The notes under the pieces are model-generated. The model was given only the letters and a program-made list of their open reading frames with translations, ran no database searches and was not told where the DNA came from. Source: SFHK01 sp964554795 (GTDB lineage: Bacteria > Bacillota > Clostridia > Christensenellales > Aristaeellaceae). From it: a stretch of 64,000 bases of DNA. The position numbers and the translations under genes are program-made. The first letter of the stretch is position 1; every line of letters starts with the position of its first letter. The DNA lies in assembly GCA_964554795.1 (NCBI GenBank), contig CAZKQB010000006.1, forward strand, positions 30,812 to 94,811. Reading direction: 5' to 3'. Positions 37,413-46,019 of the stretch are shown here, one piece after another.

Positions 37413-38914
37413 GAGCGGCGCTCCCTTCGGTCAGAGCGCGCCGCATAGAACATGGGCAGGCGCTGAAGCCACAGCGGCAGGCGCAGTAGCAGATCGGGGT
37501 TATGCGGTCGCCATGGTGCGAACGGCGCGACATACGGCGAGCCGAAGGAGCGCAGGTGGCAGACCGAGGAAGTGAGCAGGATGGCTCCCATTACGATGCC
37601 ATACAGCCCAAACAGCGCGCCCATCATCAGCAGCAGAAGCCGGTAAAGCTCCATGGCCAGCGAGAAGTTGTAGCTCGGTACGACAAAATTGCCCAGTCCG
37701 GTTAGAGCGACGATGATGATCAGCATCGGGCTGATGATCGACGCGCTGACGGCCGCCTGTCCGAGTATCAGCGCGCCCACGATACCCAGTGCCGAGCCGA
37801 TCTGCGATGGAATACGCGTGCCGGCCTCGTTGATCAGAAAAAACGAAAACTCCATGACGAGAATTTCTCCGATGACCGGGAAGGGCACATTCGAGCGTGC
37901 CTCTGCAATGGATGTGAGCAGGTTCATCGGCAGAAGATGCGTGTGAAACTCCGTGAGTGCGATATACAGACCGGGCAGGAACAGCGACAGCAGGATGCCC
38001 AGTATGCGGATTATGCGAATGAACGTGCCATATTGCCAGCGCATGAAGGTGTCGTCCGAGGCGTGGATAAAATGAAACAGCGTCGATGGCGCGAGCAGGG
38101 CGTAGGGGGAGTTGTCGGCCAGAATGGCAAATTGTCCCTCGGCGAGTCCTGCGGCAGCGCGGTCGGGGCGCTCTGTTTGCAAAAGCTGCGGAAACAGAGA
38201 AAACGGATGATCCTCAATTAGCTGCTGAATCTGTCCTGTGCCAGAGACGTTTGCCATTGAAACCGAACGCAAGCGGCAGCGCGCTTCCGCTACGATTTTG
38301 GGGTCGGTTACGCCGTCTATATACAGGAGTGCGGCGTTCAGCCGGTTTTCCGAACCGACGGGGATCATTTCGGTGATCAGCGCGGGCGAATGCAGGTGCT
38401 TGCGCACGAGGGAGATGTTTGTACGCAGGCTCTCGACAAAGCCCTCCTGTGAGCCGAGAACGACGGATTCGTTGTTTGTGTGGCTTACGGCGCGGTGGGG
38501 CAGGTCGCGCGTGTCGATCAAGAGCGCGCCTGCGCATCCATCGGCAAACAGCGCGCACAGGCCGTTCAGCATGTCGCGCGCAATATCGGAAAAGGTATCC
38601 GCTTCACTGACCTGACAGGCATATAGAATGCCTTCGCCGATGTGGCGCAGGCGATCCTCGTTCTTCAGGCCTTCGCCGGGCGCTTTTTCGGTTACGCATG
38701 GGCGAATTACGGAGGCTGCGATTTCGTCGGACGAGCTGATGCCGTCAATGAACGCTACGCAGGCTCCGAAGCCGCATACCGGGAAGCGGTGCAGCACGAT
38801 ATCCTTATTTCGAGGCATACGGAACACTGCGCGCAGACAGTCGAGGTTCTCCTCCAGCGACGCGCACGGCGAGCGGCGCAGAATTTCCTCGGGGCTTTCG
38901 TTGATACCGGCCAT
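37409..38914 (-). CDS. gerA: spore germination protein, GerA family
   Basis: A 501-residue GerA subunit. It has a soluble N-terminal region (FPVCGFGACVAFIDGISSSD near 45) and conserved segments RCRLRSVSMANVSGTGQIQQ near 186 and PFSLFPQLLQTERPDRAAAG near 210. The C-terminal membrane part starts near 245, with FVVPSYNFSLAMELYRL near 413. Together with GerB and GerC it forms the receptor that triggers germination. Its presence indicates a spore former. The ATG has an AAGGGAGG site. Confidence 0.95.
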   Translation of the reverse strand: MAGINESPEEILRRSPCASLEENLDCLRAVFRMPRNKDIVLHRFPVCGFGACVAFIDGISSSDEIAASVIRPCVTEKAPGEGLKNEDRLRHIGEGILYACQVSEADTFSDIARDMLNGLCALFADGCAGALLIDTRDLPHRAVSHTNNESVVLGSQEGFVESLRTNISLVRKHLHSPALITEMIPVGSENRLNAALLYIDGVTDPKIVAEARCRLRSVSMANVSGTGQIQQLIEDHPFSLFPQLLQTERPDRAAAGLAEGQFAILADNSPYALLAPSTLFHFIHASDDTFMRWQYGTFIRIIRILGILLSLFLPGLYIALTEFHTHLLPMNLLTSIAEARSNVPFPVIGEILVMEFSFFLINEAGTRIPSQIGSALGIVGALILGQAAVSASIISPMLIIIVALTGLGNFVVPSYNFSLAMELYRLLLLMMGALFGLYGIVMGAILLTSSVCHLRSFGSPYVAPFAPWRPHNPDLLLRLPLWLQRLPMFYAARSDRRERRS

Positions 38915-38968
38915 AAATACACCTCCCTTCGCAGTAGTCTGTCCGCAAAGGGAGGCGAATATGCACGC

Positions 38969-39409
38969 TTATTCCATGGCAATCAGCCTTGTCTGCTCTA
39001 CGCCCGCAATGGAAATGGCGCGGGTCATCAGCTCGCTGACGTCGCAGGCCAGATGGTCGACATCGGCAGTGATGGTGACCGACGCCTTTTCGTGAATTGG
39101 CGGGGATTGCGATATGGTCAGAATGTTTGCGCCGGATGACGAAAACAGCGACAGCAGGTTGGACAGCACGCCGGGCTCGTGGTTGAGCAGCATCAGGAAC
39201 ACGGCGTTGCGGCCGGATGGGGTTTCACCTGGCTCGAAGATAAAGTCCTTATATTTATAGTAGGTACTGCGGGAGATGCCCGTCATGCGCACGGCAGCGC
39301 TGACCTCCTTCACCTGACCGGAGGAAAGCAGGCGGCGCGTTTCGACGACCTTCTGGTAGTAATCGGGCAGGATGCGCTTGTCTACAATCAGAAACGAGTT
39401 CAGGCTCAT
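38969..39409 (-). CDS. ACT-domain protein
   Basis: A 146-residue protein. The first 60 residues hold a short helix-turn-helix-like stretch (KEVSAAVRMTGISRSTYYKY). The second half is an ACT domain (NHEPGVLSNLLSLFSSSGAN). This matches the UPF0735/PheB-type ACT family of small amino-acid-sensing proteins. It is coupled by ATGA to the thrB stop and is last in the thrC-thrB-ACT unit. Since the homoserine dehydrogenase here appears to lack an ACT domain, a separate sensor role in threonine control is attractive but inferred. Confidence 0.88.
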   Translation of the reverse strand: MSLNSFLIVDKRILPDYYQKVVETRRLLSSGQVKEVSAAVRMTGISRSTYYKYKDFIFEPGETPSGRNAVFLMLLNHEPGVLSNLLSLFSSSGANILTISQSPPIHEKASVTITADVDHLACDVSELMTRAISIAGVEQTRLIAME

Positions 39410-40296
39410 TCAAGCACCTCCGTTCGGGCGCCTTCGCGGTCGATTTCCAGAGGAAGCACGCGCCAGTCGTTGCGAAGGCCTGTGATCAGCTTTTCGATGC
39501 GCGCGGGAACTGCTTCGTCAAGATACACGCACATCAGCGTCGGTCCGGCACCGGACAGGTAAAGACCCGCCACGCCCGCGGCCAACGCGTTCAGGCGCAC
39601 GGTTTTGTAGTCGTCGATCATGTGCTCGCGGTAGGGCTGATGCAGTCGGTCGCTCATCGCAACGGAAAACAGCTGCGGGTCGGCGGTTTCGAATGCCTTG
39701 ATCAGCAGTGCGACGCGAGACAGGTTATACGCAGCATCCTTGTGGCTGACGGTCGCAGGCAAGGCCATGCGTGCTGCGGAGGTGGGCAGCTCAAAGGAGG
39801 GAATCAGAGCGCACAGATGCACGCGCTCGTTGACCGGGAACTGCGCCATGCAGGGCGAGCTCCCATGCATGGCCGTGGCGGTAAAGCCGCCGTACAGAGC
39901 GGGGGTCACGTTGTCCGGATGGCCCTCGAAGGCGCTGAGAATCTGCAAAAGTTCCTGCTTGGAAAACGGATTTCCCAGAAATGCATTCGCCGCCAGCGCG
40001 CCGCCGGCGAGAAACGCCGAGGAGGAGCCCATGCCGCGCGTGCTGGGAATGTCGGAGGAAATCTTCAAGCGCAAACCAGGAGCGCGCTGTCCCTGCCGCC
40101 AGTAAATGCCGCGGAATGCGGTGACGGCAAGGTTATTTTCGTTTTTGTATTCGTCCGGGCAGCCCTCGATTTCAAGGCCTTCATCCATGAGGGTGAATTC
40201 AAATGTCGCATACAGGGTAAGCGCTAGACCCAGCGAGTCAAAGCCGGGGCCAAGGTTGGCGCTAGTTGCCGGAACGATGATTCTTATGCTTTGCAT
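39406..40296 (-). CDS. thrB: homoserine kinase
   Basis: A 296-residue GHMP kinase that phosphorylates homoserine for threonine synthesis. Marks are the N-terminal VPATSANLGPGFDSLGLAL (residues 8-26), the ATP loop PSTRGMGSSSAFLAGGALAA near 88-107 and the C-terminal GLYLSGAGPTLM near 241. It overlaps thrC by 13 bases and the ACT gene by 4, so the three are translated as a coupled set. Confidence 0.96.
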   Translation of the reverse strand: MQSIRIIVPATSANLGPGFDSLGLALTLYATFEFTLMDEGLEIEGCPDEYKNENNLAVTAFRGIYWRQGQRAPGLRLKISSDIPSTRGMGSSSAFLAGGALAANAFLGNPFSKQELLQILSAFEGHPDNVTPALYGGFTATAMHGSSPCMAQFPVNERVHLCALIPSFELPTSAARMALPATVSHKDAAYNLSRVALLIKAFETADPQLFSVAMSDRLHQPYREHMIDDYKTVRLNALAAGVAGLYLSGAGPTLMCVYLDEAVPARIEKLITGLRNDWRVLPLEIDREGARTEVLE

Positions 40297-41753
40297 AATG
40301 TCGCCGCCTTTTTGAGAATGTATTCGGGAATGCCGCGCACGGTGGCTTCGTCCGTGTGCACGGGCACGCGGCTGCGCAGGGCCGCGAGCGCACGGGGGAC
40401 GGGAACGTGGATGGCTGCCGAAAGTGCATCCTGCATGTCGAATGCACTGCCGCTTTCAGGCAGACCCAGCGCGCGCAGACCGCTTTGCGGGAACTTGAAC
40501 GGGGAGGCTGTCGCAAGGCATACGCACGGAACGCCGGGATGTTCCCTTCGATAGGCTTCTGCCGCCGCGAACGCAATGGCCGTGTGCGGGTCAGGCAGAT
40601 AGCCTGTATCCCTGAAGGCTTGTCCCATGCTTTTCAGCGTGTCGGTATCCGTGTACGCATATGCGCGAAACACGCGCTGAATCCGCTTTAGCGCGGCGTT
40701 CGACACGCGATAAACGCCGTCGCTTGCAAGTCTCTGCATATATTCGCGCACGATGCGGGAGTTTCCTGCTTCCGCATGAAACAAAAGCCGCTCTAGATTG
40801 CTGGAAACGAGAATGTCCATCGAGGGGGACAGGGTACGCGAAAGCGGGCGGCGTGCATCGTATACGCCGGTGGCGAGGAAGTCCGTGAGCACGCGGTTGG
40901 CGTTCGAGGCACACACGAGATGTGCGACGGGCAAACCCATCTGTTGCGCATACAGACCGGCAAGAATATCGCCAAAGTTGCCCGTGGGGACGATAAAGGT
41001 GATGGGTGTTCCGCTTACAAGGCCGTGCTCACGTACGAAAGTATGGTATGCCGCGTAGTAGTACGCGATTTGGGGTGTGAGTCGGGCGATATTGATGGAG
41101 TTCGCGCTGGAAAAGCGAAGACCCGCGGGCGGCGCAAGCTTTAGAAACGCTTGCTTTACGGAGCGCTGGCAATCGTCAAAGTTGCCGTTTACAGCGCATG
41201 CGGCGACGTTTGAACCGGGCATGGTGGTCATCTGCCGCTTTTGAATCTCGCTCACGCCATCTCGGGGATACAGAATCAGCGCGGCTGTGCCGGGCAGGCT
41301 TCGGAAGCCGTTCATGGCGGCAGAGCCTGTGTCGCCGGAGGTTGCCGTCAGAATTAGTACCGTATCCTGAACGCCGAGAGCCGTGCGTGAGAAGGCGAGC
41401 AGAGACGGCATAACCGAAAGAGCCATATCCTTAAAGGCGGCGGTTTCGCCGTGAAACAGCTCAAGCACATAATGGTCTCCCGCCTTTACGAGCGGACAGA
41501 CGGCGGGCGTATCAAAGCGCGCAGGATATGCGGCGTCGCAGGCAGCGCGGATCTGTGCCTGTGAAACGCCAGGAAGAAGGAGCGACAGGATGCGAGCCGT
41601 CAGCGCGGCATAAGAAAGACTGCTCGTTTCGTTTAGCGAAAGTGCAGGGAGCGCCGCAGGCACGTATAGGCCGCCGTCCGGTGCGATGCCGCGAAAGATT
41701 GCTTCGTAGCCGCCGCAGCGCAGCTGGTTATTGCGCGTACTGGTCAGTTCCAT
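40284..41753 (-). CDS. thrC: threonine synthase
   Basis: A 489-residue PLP enzyme that makes threonine from O-phosphohomoserine. Motifs are the N-terminal STRNNQLRCGGYEAIFRGIA, the PLP lysine in TAAFKDMALSV near residue 107, TATSGDTGSAAMNGFRSLPG near 137 and PTGNFGDILAGLYAQQMGLP near 252. The length and N-terminal domain match the fungal/gamma-proteobacterial-like class. Several ATG codons stand at the start; I chose the one at 41753, nine bases after GGAG, rather than the first at 41762. Confidence 0.95.
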   Translation of the reverse strand: MELTSTRNNQLRCGGYEAIFRGIAPDGGLYVPAALPALSLNETSSLSYAALTARILSLLLPGVSQAQIRAACDAAYPARFDTPAVCPLVKAGDHYVLELFHGETAAFKDMALSVMPSLLAFSRTALGVQDTVLILTATSGDTGSAAMNGFRSLPGTAALILYPRDGVSEIQKRQMTTMPGSNVAACAVNGNFDDCQRSVKQAFLKLAPPAGLRFSSANSINIARLTPQIAYYYAAYHTFVREHGLVSGTPITFIVPTGNFGDILAGLYAQQMGLPVAHLVCASNANRVLTDFLATGVYDARRPLSRTLSPSMDILVSSNLERLLFHAEAGNSRIVREYMQRLASDGVYRVSNAALKRIQRVFRAYAYTDTDTLKSMGQAFRDTGYLPDPHTAIAFAAAEAYRREHPGVPCVCLATASPFKFPQSGLRALGLPESGSAFDMQDALSAAIHVPVPRALAALRSRVPVHTDEATVRGIPEYILKKAATLCKA

Positions 41754-41778
41754 TTTCATCATCTCCGATATTTTGTGC

Positions 41779-41826
41779 TTGCTTTTCTCTGAATAGTATG
41801 ATACAATGTTCCCTATTCTAATACAA
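41779..41826. promoter_or_regulatory. overlapping divergent promoters of thrC and hom
   Basis: Plus strand: TTGCTT at 41779-41784 and TACAAT at 41802-41807 (spacing 17) for hom. Minus strand: TTGTAT (complement at 41821-41826) and TATCAT (complement at 41798-41803), also spacing 17, for thrC. The two -10 boxes share bases 41802-41803, so the promoters should exclude each other. Confidence 0.75.
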
Positions 41827-41873
41827 GTGTATTTATATCACGGACATATTAAATTGCTGTTGCGGAGGTTTGT

Positions 41874-43019
41874 ATGAGAATAGCGCTTTTGGGCATGGGC
41901 ACAATCGGCGGCGGCGTTTATGAGCTGGCGGCGAAAAAAGGAATTGAAGTGGTGCGCGTGCTGGACAGGGTCAGGCGGACGGAAAATACGACGACCCGAA
42001 TTGATGACATTGTAAAGGATGCGAGCATAGAGGCCGTGGCCGAAATGCTGGGCGGCTTGGAGCCGGCGCGGGAATACGCGCTGCGATGCATTCGCGCGGG
42101 CAAGCATTTTGTGACTGCGAACAAGCTTTTAATCAGTCGATGCGGCGTCGAGCTTGCGCAGGAGGCTCGAAGGTACGGCGTACGTCTTTTGTTTTCGGCG
42201 GCGTGCGGCGGCGGGATTCCGTTTTTGCCATCGCTCGTGAGAGCGCGGGAAAGCGATCGGATTGTTCGGGCAGGCGGGATTTTGAACGGCACCACGAACT
42301 ATATCCTCGACCGCATGCAGCGCGAGAAAGCGGATTTTGCCTCCGTGCTGGCAGATGCCCAGGCACTGGGGTATGCTGAGCGCGATCCGTCCGGCGATAT
42401 TGACGGCTGGGATACGGCACGCAAGGTAACGCTGATTGCGGCCGTCGCATTTGGAGCGCTTCCGTCGGAGAATGAAATGCCGATCATGGGCATCAGAAAT
42501 ATCCGCTTGGAGGACATTCAGGCATTCAAACGGAAAAATCTCGTCTGCCGCCTGATCGGCGAGACCTCGCGGGGAGATACAGGCATTTCGGCCTGCGTCC
42601 GGCCGGTGCTATTTCGTGCGGGCGACGCGGAGAGCGCCGTGCATATGAACGACAGTCTGTGCTGGTATCGAGGGGAGCAGAGCGGTCTTTTCCGGCTGAT
42701 GGGGCAGGGTGCGGGACGGTATCCTACGGCGGCGAACGTGGTAGCCGACGTTTTATCGCTAAATGCAAAGCAGCCGGAGATGTTGGCGGATGGACTCGCG
42801 TCGGTGTCGCTCATCCGTGCGGCGGCGGAGCCATATTATGTCAGGGTGCCGGGATATGCAGCAGAGATGCTTAAAACGCTGCTGACCGACGCTTCCGAAT
42901 CTGGCGAATGGTGCATGGGCGAAACGATACCCATGGAGCCATCAGAAATTCAAAAAATCATATCCGCTTTGCCGGGCGCATTCTGCGCCGCGACCGTGCG
43001 GGAAGGAGGAAAAGCATGA
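41874..43019 (+). CDS. hom: homoserine dehydrogenase (without ACT domain)
   Basis: A 381-residue enzyme that reduces aspartate semialdehyde to homoserine. The NAD(P) loop is ALLGMGTIGGGVYELA near residues 4-19. TANKLLISRCG near 82, GILNGTTNYILDRMQ near 139 and the YAERDPSGDIDGWDTARK segment near 167 hold substrate and catalytic residues (Lys 185 region). The length and end lack the usual C-terminal ACT domain of about 80 residues that gives threonine feedback. It overlaps asd by ATGA and has a TTGCGGAGG-type site. Confidence 0.95.
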   Translation: MRIALLGMGTIGGGVYELAAKKGIEVVRVLDRVRRTENTTTRIDDIVKDASIEAVAEMLGGLEPAREYALRCIRAGKHFVTANKLLISRCGVELAQEARRYGVRLLFSAACGGGIPFLPSLVRARESDRIVRAGGILNGTTNYILDRMQREKADFASVLADAQALGYAERDPSGDIDGWDTARKVTLIAAVAFGALPSENEMPIMGIRNIRLEDIQAFKRKNLVCRLIGETSRGDTGISACVRPVLFRAGDAESAVHMNDSLCWYRGEQSGLFRLMGQGAGRYPTAANVVADVLSLNAKQPEMLADGLASVSLIRAAAEPYYVRVPGYAAEMLKTLLTDASESGEWCMGETIPMEPSEIQKIISALPGAFCAATVREGGKA

Positions 43020-44020
43020 AAAAATACAAGGTGGCGGTGTTGGGAGCGACCGGTGCGGTCGGGCAGGAAATGCTGAAGATTCTTGCCGAGCGGCAGTTTC
43101 CGGTTTCGGAGGTGAAGGCGCTGGCCAGCGCCCGCAGCGCAGGCAGACGCATAGGCTTCGCGGGTGAGACGCTGCCGATTGAGGAGGCGACGGCAGAGGC
43201 ATTCAGGGGCATGGATATTGTTTTGGGGGCGGTCGGCGCGGGCGCGGCGCGCGCGTTTCGTCCGGCAATTGTGGATGCAGGCGCGGTGTTTATCGATAAT
43301 TCGTCGGCGTTCCGCATGGATGAGGATGTGCCTCTGGTTGTTCCGGAGATCAATCCGGAGGACGCGCGGCGGCACAGCGGCGTAATCGCAAACCCGAACT
43401 GCTCCACGATCATCACGATGGTGGCGGTAAACGGCATTCAGCGCGTGACGCCGATTGAAGCGATGGTTGCAAGCACCTATCAGGCGGTTTCCGGCGCGGG
43501 CCGGGAGGGAATCGACGAGCTGGAAGCGCAGATTTCTGCGGATGTGCAGGGAAAAGACGCGGAAAGCCGCATCTTCCCGTGCCGGATTCACAAGAACGTG
43601 ATTCCCGTGATCGGCGAACGGCTGGCAAACGGCTACACGACCGAGGAAATGAAGATGCAGAACGAGGGACGCAGGATTCTGCACAATGCCGGGATGAACG
43701 TATGCTGTACGTGCGTGCGCGTGCCGGTCATTCGCTCACACTCGATCAGTGTGCAGCTGCGGACGCGGGATGCGATTTCGGTAGAACAGGCCATGGAGGC
43801 TATTCGTCTTGCGCCCGGCTGCGTGCTTACGGAAAATCTGGATGGCCGCGATTATCCGACGCCACTGGATACCAGTGATCAGGATCAGGTGTACGTCGGC
43901 CGCGTGCGGCGCGATCTTATCTTTGGTGATCGAGGGCTTTCGCTTTGGTGCTGCGGCGACCAGATTCGGAAGGGCGCGGCGACGAACGCCGTACAGATTG
44001 CAGAGCTTCTTGCTAAGTAG
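43016..44020 (+). CDS. asd: aspartate-semialdehyde dehydrogenase
   Basis: A 334-residue enzyme that makes aspartate semialdehyde from aspartyl phosphate. Motifs are the NADP loop VLGATGAVGQEML (residues 7-19), DNSSAFRMDEDVPLVVPEIN near 93-112, the catalytic Cys in NPNCSTI near 127, and the RVPVIRSHS segment with catalytic His near 237. The start is the ATG overlapping the hom stop, with a GGAGGAAAAGC site. A frame extending to 42908 is the tail of hom read out of frame. Confidence 0.97.
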   Translation: MKKYKVAVLGATGAVGQEMLKILAERQFPVSEVKALASARSAGRRIGFAGETLPIEEATAEAFRGMDIVLGAVGAGAARAFRPAIVDAGAVFIDNSSAFRMDEDVPLVVPEINPEDARRHSGVIANPNCSTIITMVAVNGIQRVTPIEAMVASTYQAVSGAGREGIDELEAQISADVQGKDAESRIFPCRIHKNVIPVIGERLANGYTTEEMKMQNEGRRILHNAGMNVCCTCVRVPVIRSHSISVQLRTRDAISVEQAMEAIRLAPGCVLTENLDGRDYPTPLDTSDQDQVYVGRVRRDLIFGDRGLSLWCCGDQIRKGAATNAVQIAELLAK

Positions 44021-44025
44021 CATGC

Positions 44026-44069
44026 AAGCGCGCCGCGGACACCCTCCATAGAAGACGCGGCGCGCGCTT
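44026..44069. terminator. hairpin between asd and thiN
   Basis: AAGCGCGCCGCG pairs with CGCGGCGCGCGCTT in the gap between two convergent genes. Very GC-rich stem without a clear T run; likely a bidirectional terminator or barrier. Confidence 0.55.
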
Positions 44070-44081
44070 ACGCAGGAAAGT

Positions 44082-44711
44082 CTACAGACTATTTACGTCA
44101 TCGTACACGAATACCCACAGCGTCCCGTCCTTCACGGAAACGGTTGCGTTTTCGCTGGTGAATTCATTGCTGACGCCGAGGGGAAAGCCGTCGGTCAGCG
44201 CAGCGTCCTGAAGCGGATATTTCGCGTTTTCGATGGAGACGCCCGTAGCCGTGCCGCCGGAACTGAAAACGGAGAAGACTGTTCCGGCTGGGCGGAAAAG
44301 TGTGATGGAAGCGTTGTGCAGCGCGAGCACTGTAAAGCCGGGGCAGACCAGTGCGACGTCCAGAGAGGCCCGCGCCGCGTCTGCGAGCATTTGAAGGTTT
44401 GCAAGAAAATGGTCGGGACGCGAGCCGCTTCCGCCGTAGATGCGAAAGTGACGGTAGCCTTTTTCGCGGCCATAGCGCAGGGAAATGCCCATGTCGGTAT
44501 CGTCCTTTTCGCGTGGAAAGCGCAGAACTGGGATGCCGTCGGGGACGTATCCGAGCGAATCGAAATCGCCGGCGAGTAGATCCGGCGAAATGCCGAGCTT
44601 TGCAAGATAGCGATAACCGCCGTCCGCAGCGATTACGAGGTCGCCGGGGTGTTTGCTTAGCCCGGACGGCGTGAAGTCGCCGGAGCCGACGATATAGCAG
44701 GTGCCATTCAT
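44082..44711 (-). CDS. thiN: thiamine diphosphokinase
   Basis: A 209-residue enzyme that turns thiamine into TPP with ATP. Motifs are LVIAADGGYRYLAKLGI near 24, LLAGDFDSLG near 45, EKDDTDMGISLRYGREKGYR near 68-87 and the GGSGSRPDHFLANLQML stretch near 92. The C-terminal beta domain has the SNEFTSENATVSV pattern typical of the family. The ATG has a GGAGG site. It is placed back to back with the TPP-riboswitch-controlled transporter, so uptake and activation of thiamine sit side by side. Confidence 0.95.
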   Translation of the reverse strand: MNGTCYIVGSGDFTPSGLSKHPGDLVIAADGGYRYLAKLGISPDLLAGDFDSLGYVPDGIPVLRFPREKDDTDMGISLRYGREKGYRHFRIYGGSGSRPDHFLANLQMLADAARASLDVALVCPGFTVLALHNASITLFRPAGTVFSVFSSGGTATGVSIENAKYPLQDAALTDGFPLGVSNEFTSENATVSVKDGTLWVFVYDDVNSL

Positions 44712-44816
44712 ATGAAGCCTCCGATTTTGTGATTACCGATATTTTATCAAAGAATTGCGTCGTTGTCACCTGTCAGTTTTCGTAAATGTGGGGGAATGCA
44801 TAAACAAGGATTTTAC

Positions 44817-44845
44817 TTGACAGGGGATCGGCAGTTCAATACAAT
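44817..44845 (+). promoter_or_regulatory. promoter of the TPP riboswitch transcript
   Basis: TTGACA at 44817-44822 and TACAAT at 44840-44845 with 17-base spacing, just upstream of the riboswitch. Confidence 0.85.
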
Positions 44846-44864
44846 ATACGTGAATTGAATATAC

Positions 44865-44950
44865 CGCTAGGGGCGCCAAATGGCTGAGATGGACGCGTAC
44901 GCGTCCGGTCCCTTCGAACCTGAAGTGGATAATCCCACCGTAGGGAAGCG
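44865..44950 (+). promoter_or_regulatory. TPP riboswitch (THI element)
   Basis: The conserved aptamer blocks are all present: CTAGGGGCGCC near 44867, AATGGCTGAGATGG near 44879, CCCTTCGAACCTGA near 44911 and GTGGATAATCCCACC region ending GTAGGGAAGCG at 44950. Outer bases CGCT and AGCG close P1. It controls the ThiT-like gene downstream in response to TPP. Confidence 0.95.
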
Positions 44951-44989
44951 AACGCAAATAAATCCGCGCGGAGAGGAGCTTTCTTTTTC

Positions 44990-45038
44990 CGCAGCGTGAA
45001 TGCATCCGTTTCCCGCATGCTGCGTAAGCACATGCGGG
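44990..45038 (+). promoter_or_regulatory. riboswitch expression platform: antiterminator versus terminator
   Basis: CGCAGCGTG (44990-44998) can pair with CATGCTGCG (45016-45024). This excludes the alternative stem CCCGCATG (45012-45019) with CATGCGGG (45031-45038), which is followed by TTTCCTT. The mutually exclusive pairing fits transcriptional control by TPP, although the T run is weak. Confidence 0.6.
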
Positions 45039-45091
45039 TTTCCTTATACGGCAGGTTTCCCTGTGCGGTAGCAAGGAAAGGAAGAGGTGCG

Positions 45092-45874
45092 ATGAAAAAG
45101 GTATTTGCTCTGTTGATCGTATTGGTTCTGCTGACGGCGGCGATGCCGGTGTTTGGCGAGGGTACGGCGACGCCGACCGAGGCTGTAGCAGTCGAAGCAA
45201 CCGCGACGGATGCGACTGAGGAGGATGGGATCGAGGAGGGAGATGCGGGCAGGCTTTCGACAGCCAGCAGGATCGTGGTGGCTGCGTTGGTGGTTCTGAT
45301 GCTCGTCGGCCTGTACTTCTCTGCAAAGCGTGTAAGGTGGAATGCGTTTATGATTGCCAAGGCGGCACTGTGCATTGCGCTTGCATACCTGCTGGGCATG
45401 ATTCGGATGTACCGCGCGCCGATGGGCGGCTCTGCGACACTGGCAAGCCTGCTGCCTCTGATTATGTTCGCAATGGCCTTCGGGCCGCTGGAGGGCCTGC
45501 TGGCTGGCTTTACCTTTGGACTTCTTCAACTGCTGCTCGATCCATACGTCATTCATCCGGTTCAGATGCTTGTGGACTATCCGATGGCGTACGGGGCGGT
45601 GGCACTGTGCTGCGTGGCGAAGCTCATTCCGGTTCCCGACCGTTGGAGGCTGCCGATTGCGGTGGTGTTGGGCTATCTCGGAAAGTTCTGCATGGCTGTG
45701 ATTTCAGGCGTGGTGTTTTTTGCAAACAATGCCGCCGAGGAGGGCGCGCTGGTCTACTCGCTGGTGTATAACTTCAGCTATATCTGGCCGGAGCTGCTGA
45801 TCAGCCTTGCGATCTCACTTGTTCCCGGCGTAGATCGGCTGCTGCAGCTGATGCGCAGAAATTCGGTGCGCTGA
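45092..45874 (+). CDS. thiT: ThiT-like energy-coupled thiamine transporter with N-terminal extension
   Basis: A 260-residue protein. The last 185 residues match ThiT, the substrate-binding S component of an ECF transporter: six predicted helices, with KAALCIALAYLLGMIRMYRA near 95 and PLEGLLAGFTFGLLQLLLDPYVIHPVQMLVDYPMAY near 133-168 holding the family's thiamine-site region. In front is an unusual part: a signal-peptide-like start (KKVFALLIVLVLLTAAMPVFG), an acidic Thr/Ala/Glu linker to about residue 52, and an extra helix. The ATG has a GGAAGAGG site. Regulated by the TPP riboswitch upstream. No ECF ATPase genes are nearby. Confidence 0.88.
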   Translation: MKKVFALLIVLVLLTAAMPVFGEGTATPTEAVAVEATATDATEEDGIEEGDAGRLSTASRIVVAALVVLMLVGLYFSAKRVRWNAFMIAKAALCIALAYLLGMIRMYRAPMGGSATLASLLPLIMFAMAFGPLEGLLAGFTFGLLQLLLDPYVIHPVQMLVDYPMAYGAVALCCVAKLIPVPDRWRLPIAVVLGYLGKFCMAVISGVVFFANNAAEEGALVYSLVYNFSYIWPELLISLAISLVPGVDRLLQLMRRNSVR

Positions 45875-46019
45875 AGGCTGATTTGTCATATTAAGGAAAA
45901 AGATAAAAATTTGCGTGCGGGTGTTTTCCGGCTGGAAAGCATCCGCGTTTTCGTGTATAATAGGAAGCGCGCGCGAAGGGATTTCCTTGCGCGCTACAAC
46001 GGGAAGCGGAGGGAAGACC

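Noticed and set aside
42908..43015. N-terminal extension of aspartate-semialdehyde dehydrogenase
   Set aside because: The extra residues come from the end of hom read out of frame; the NADP loop should be close to the N-terminus as with the ATG at 43016.
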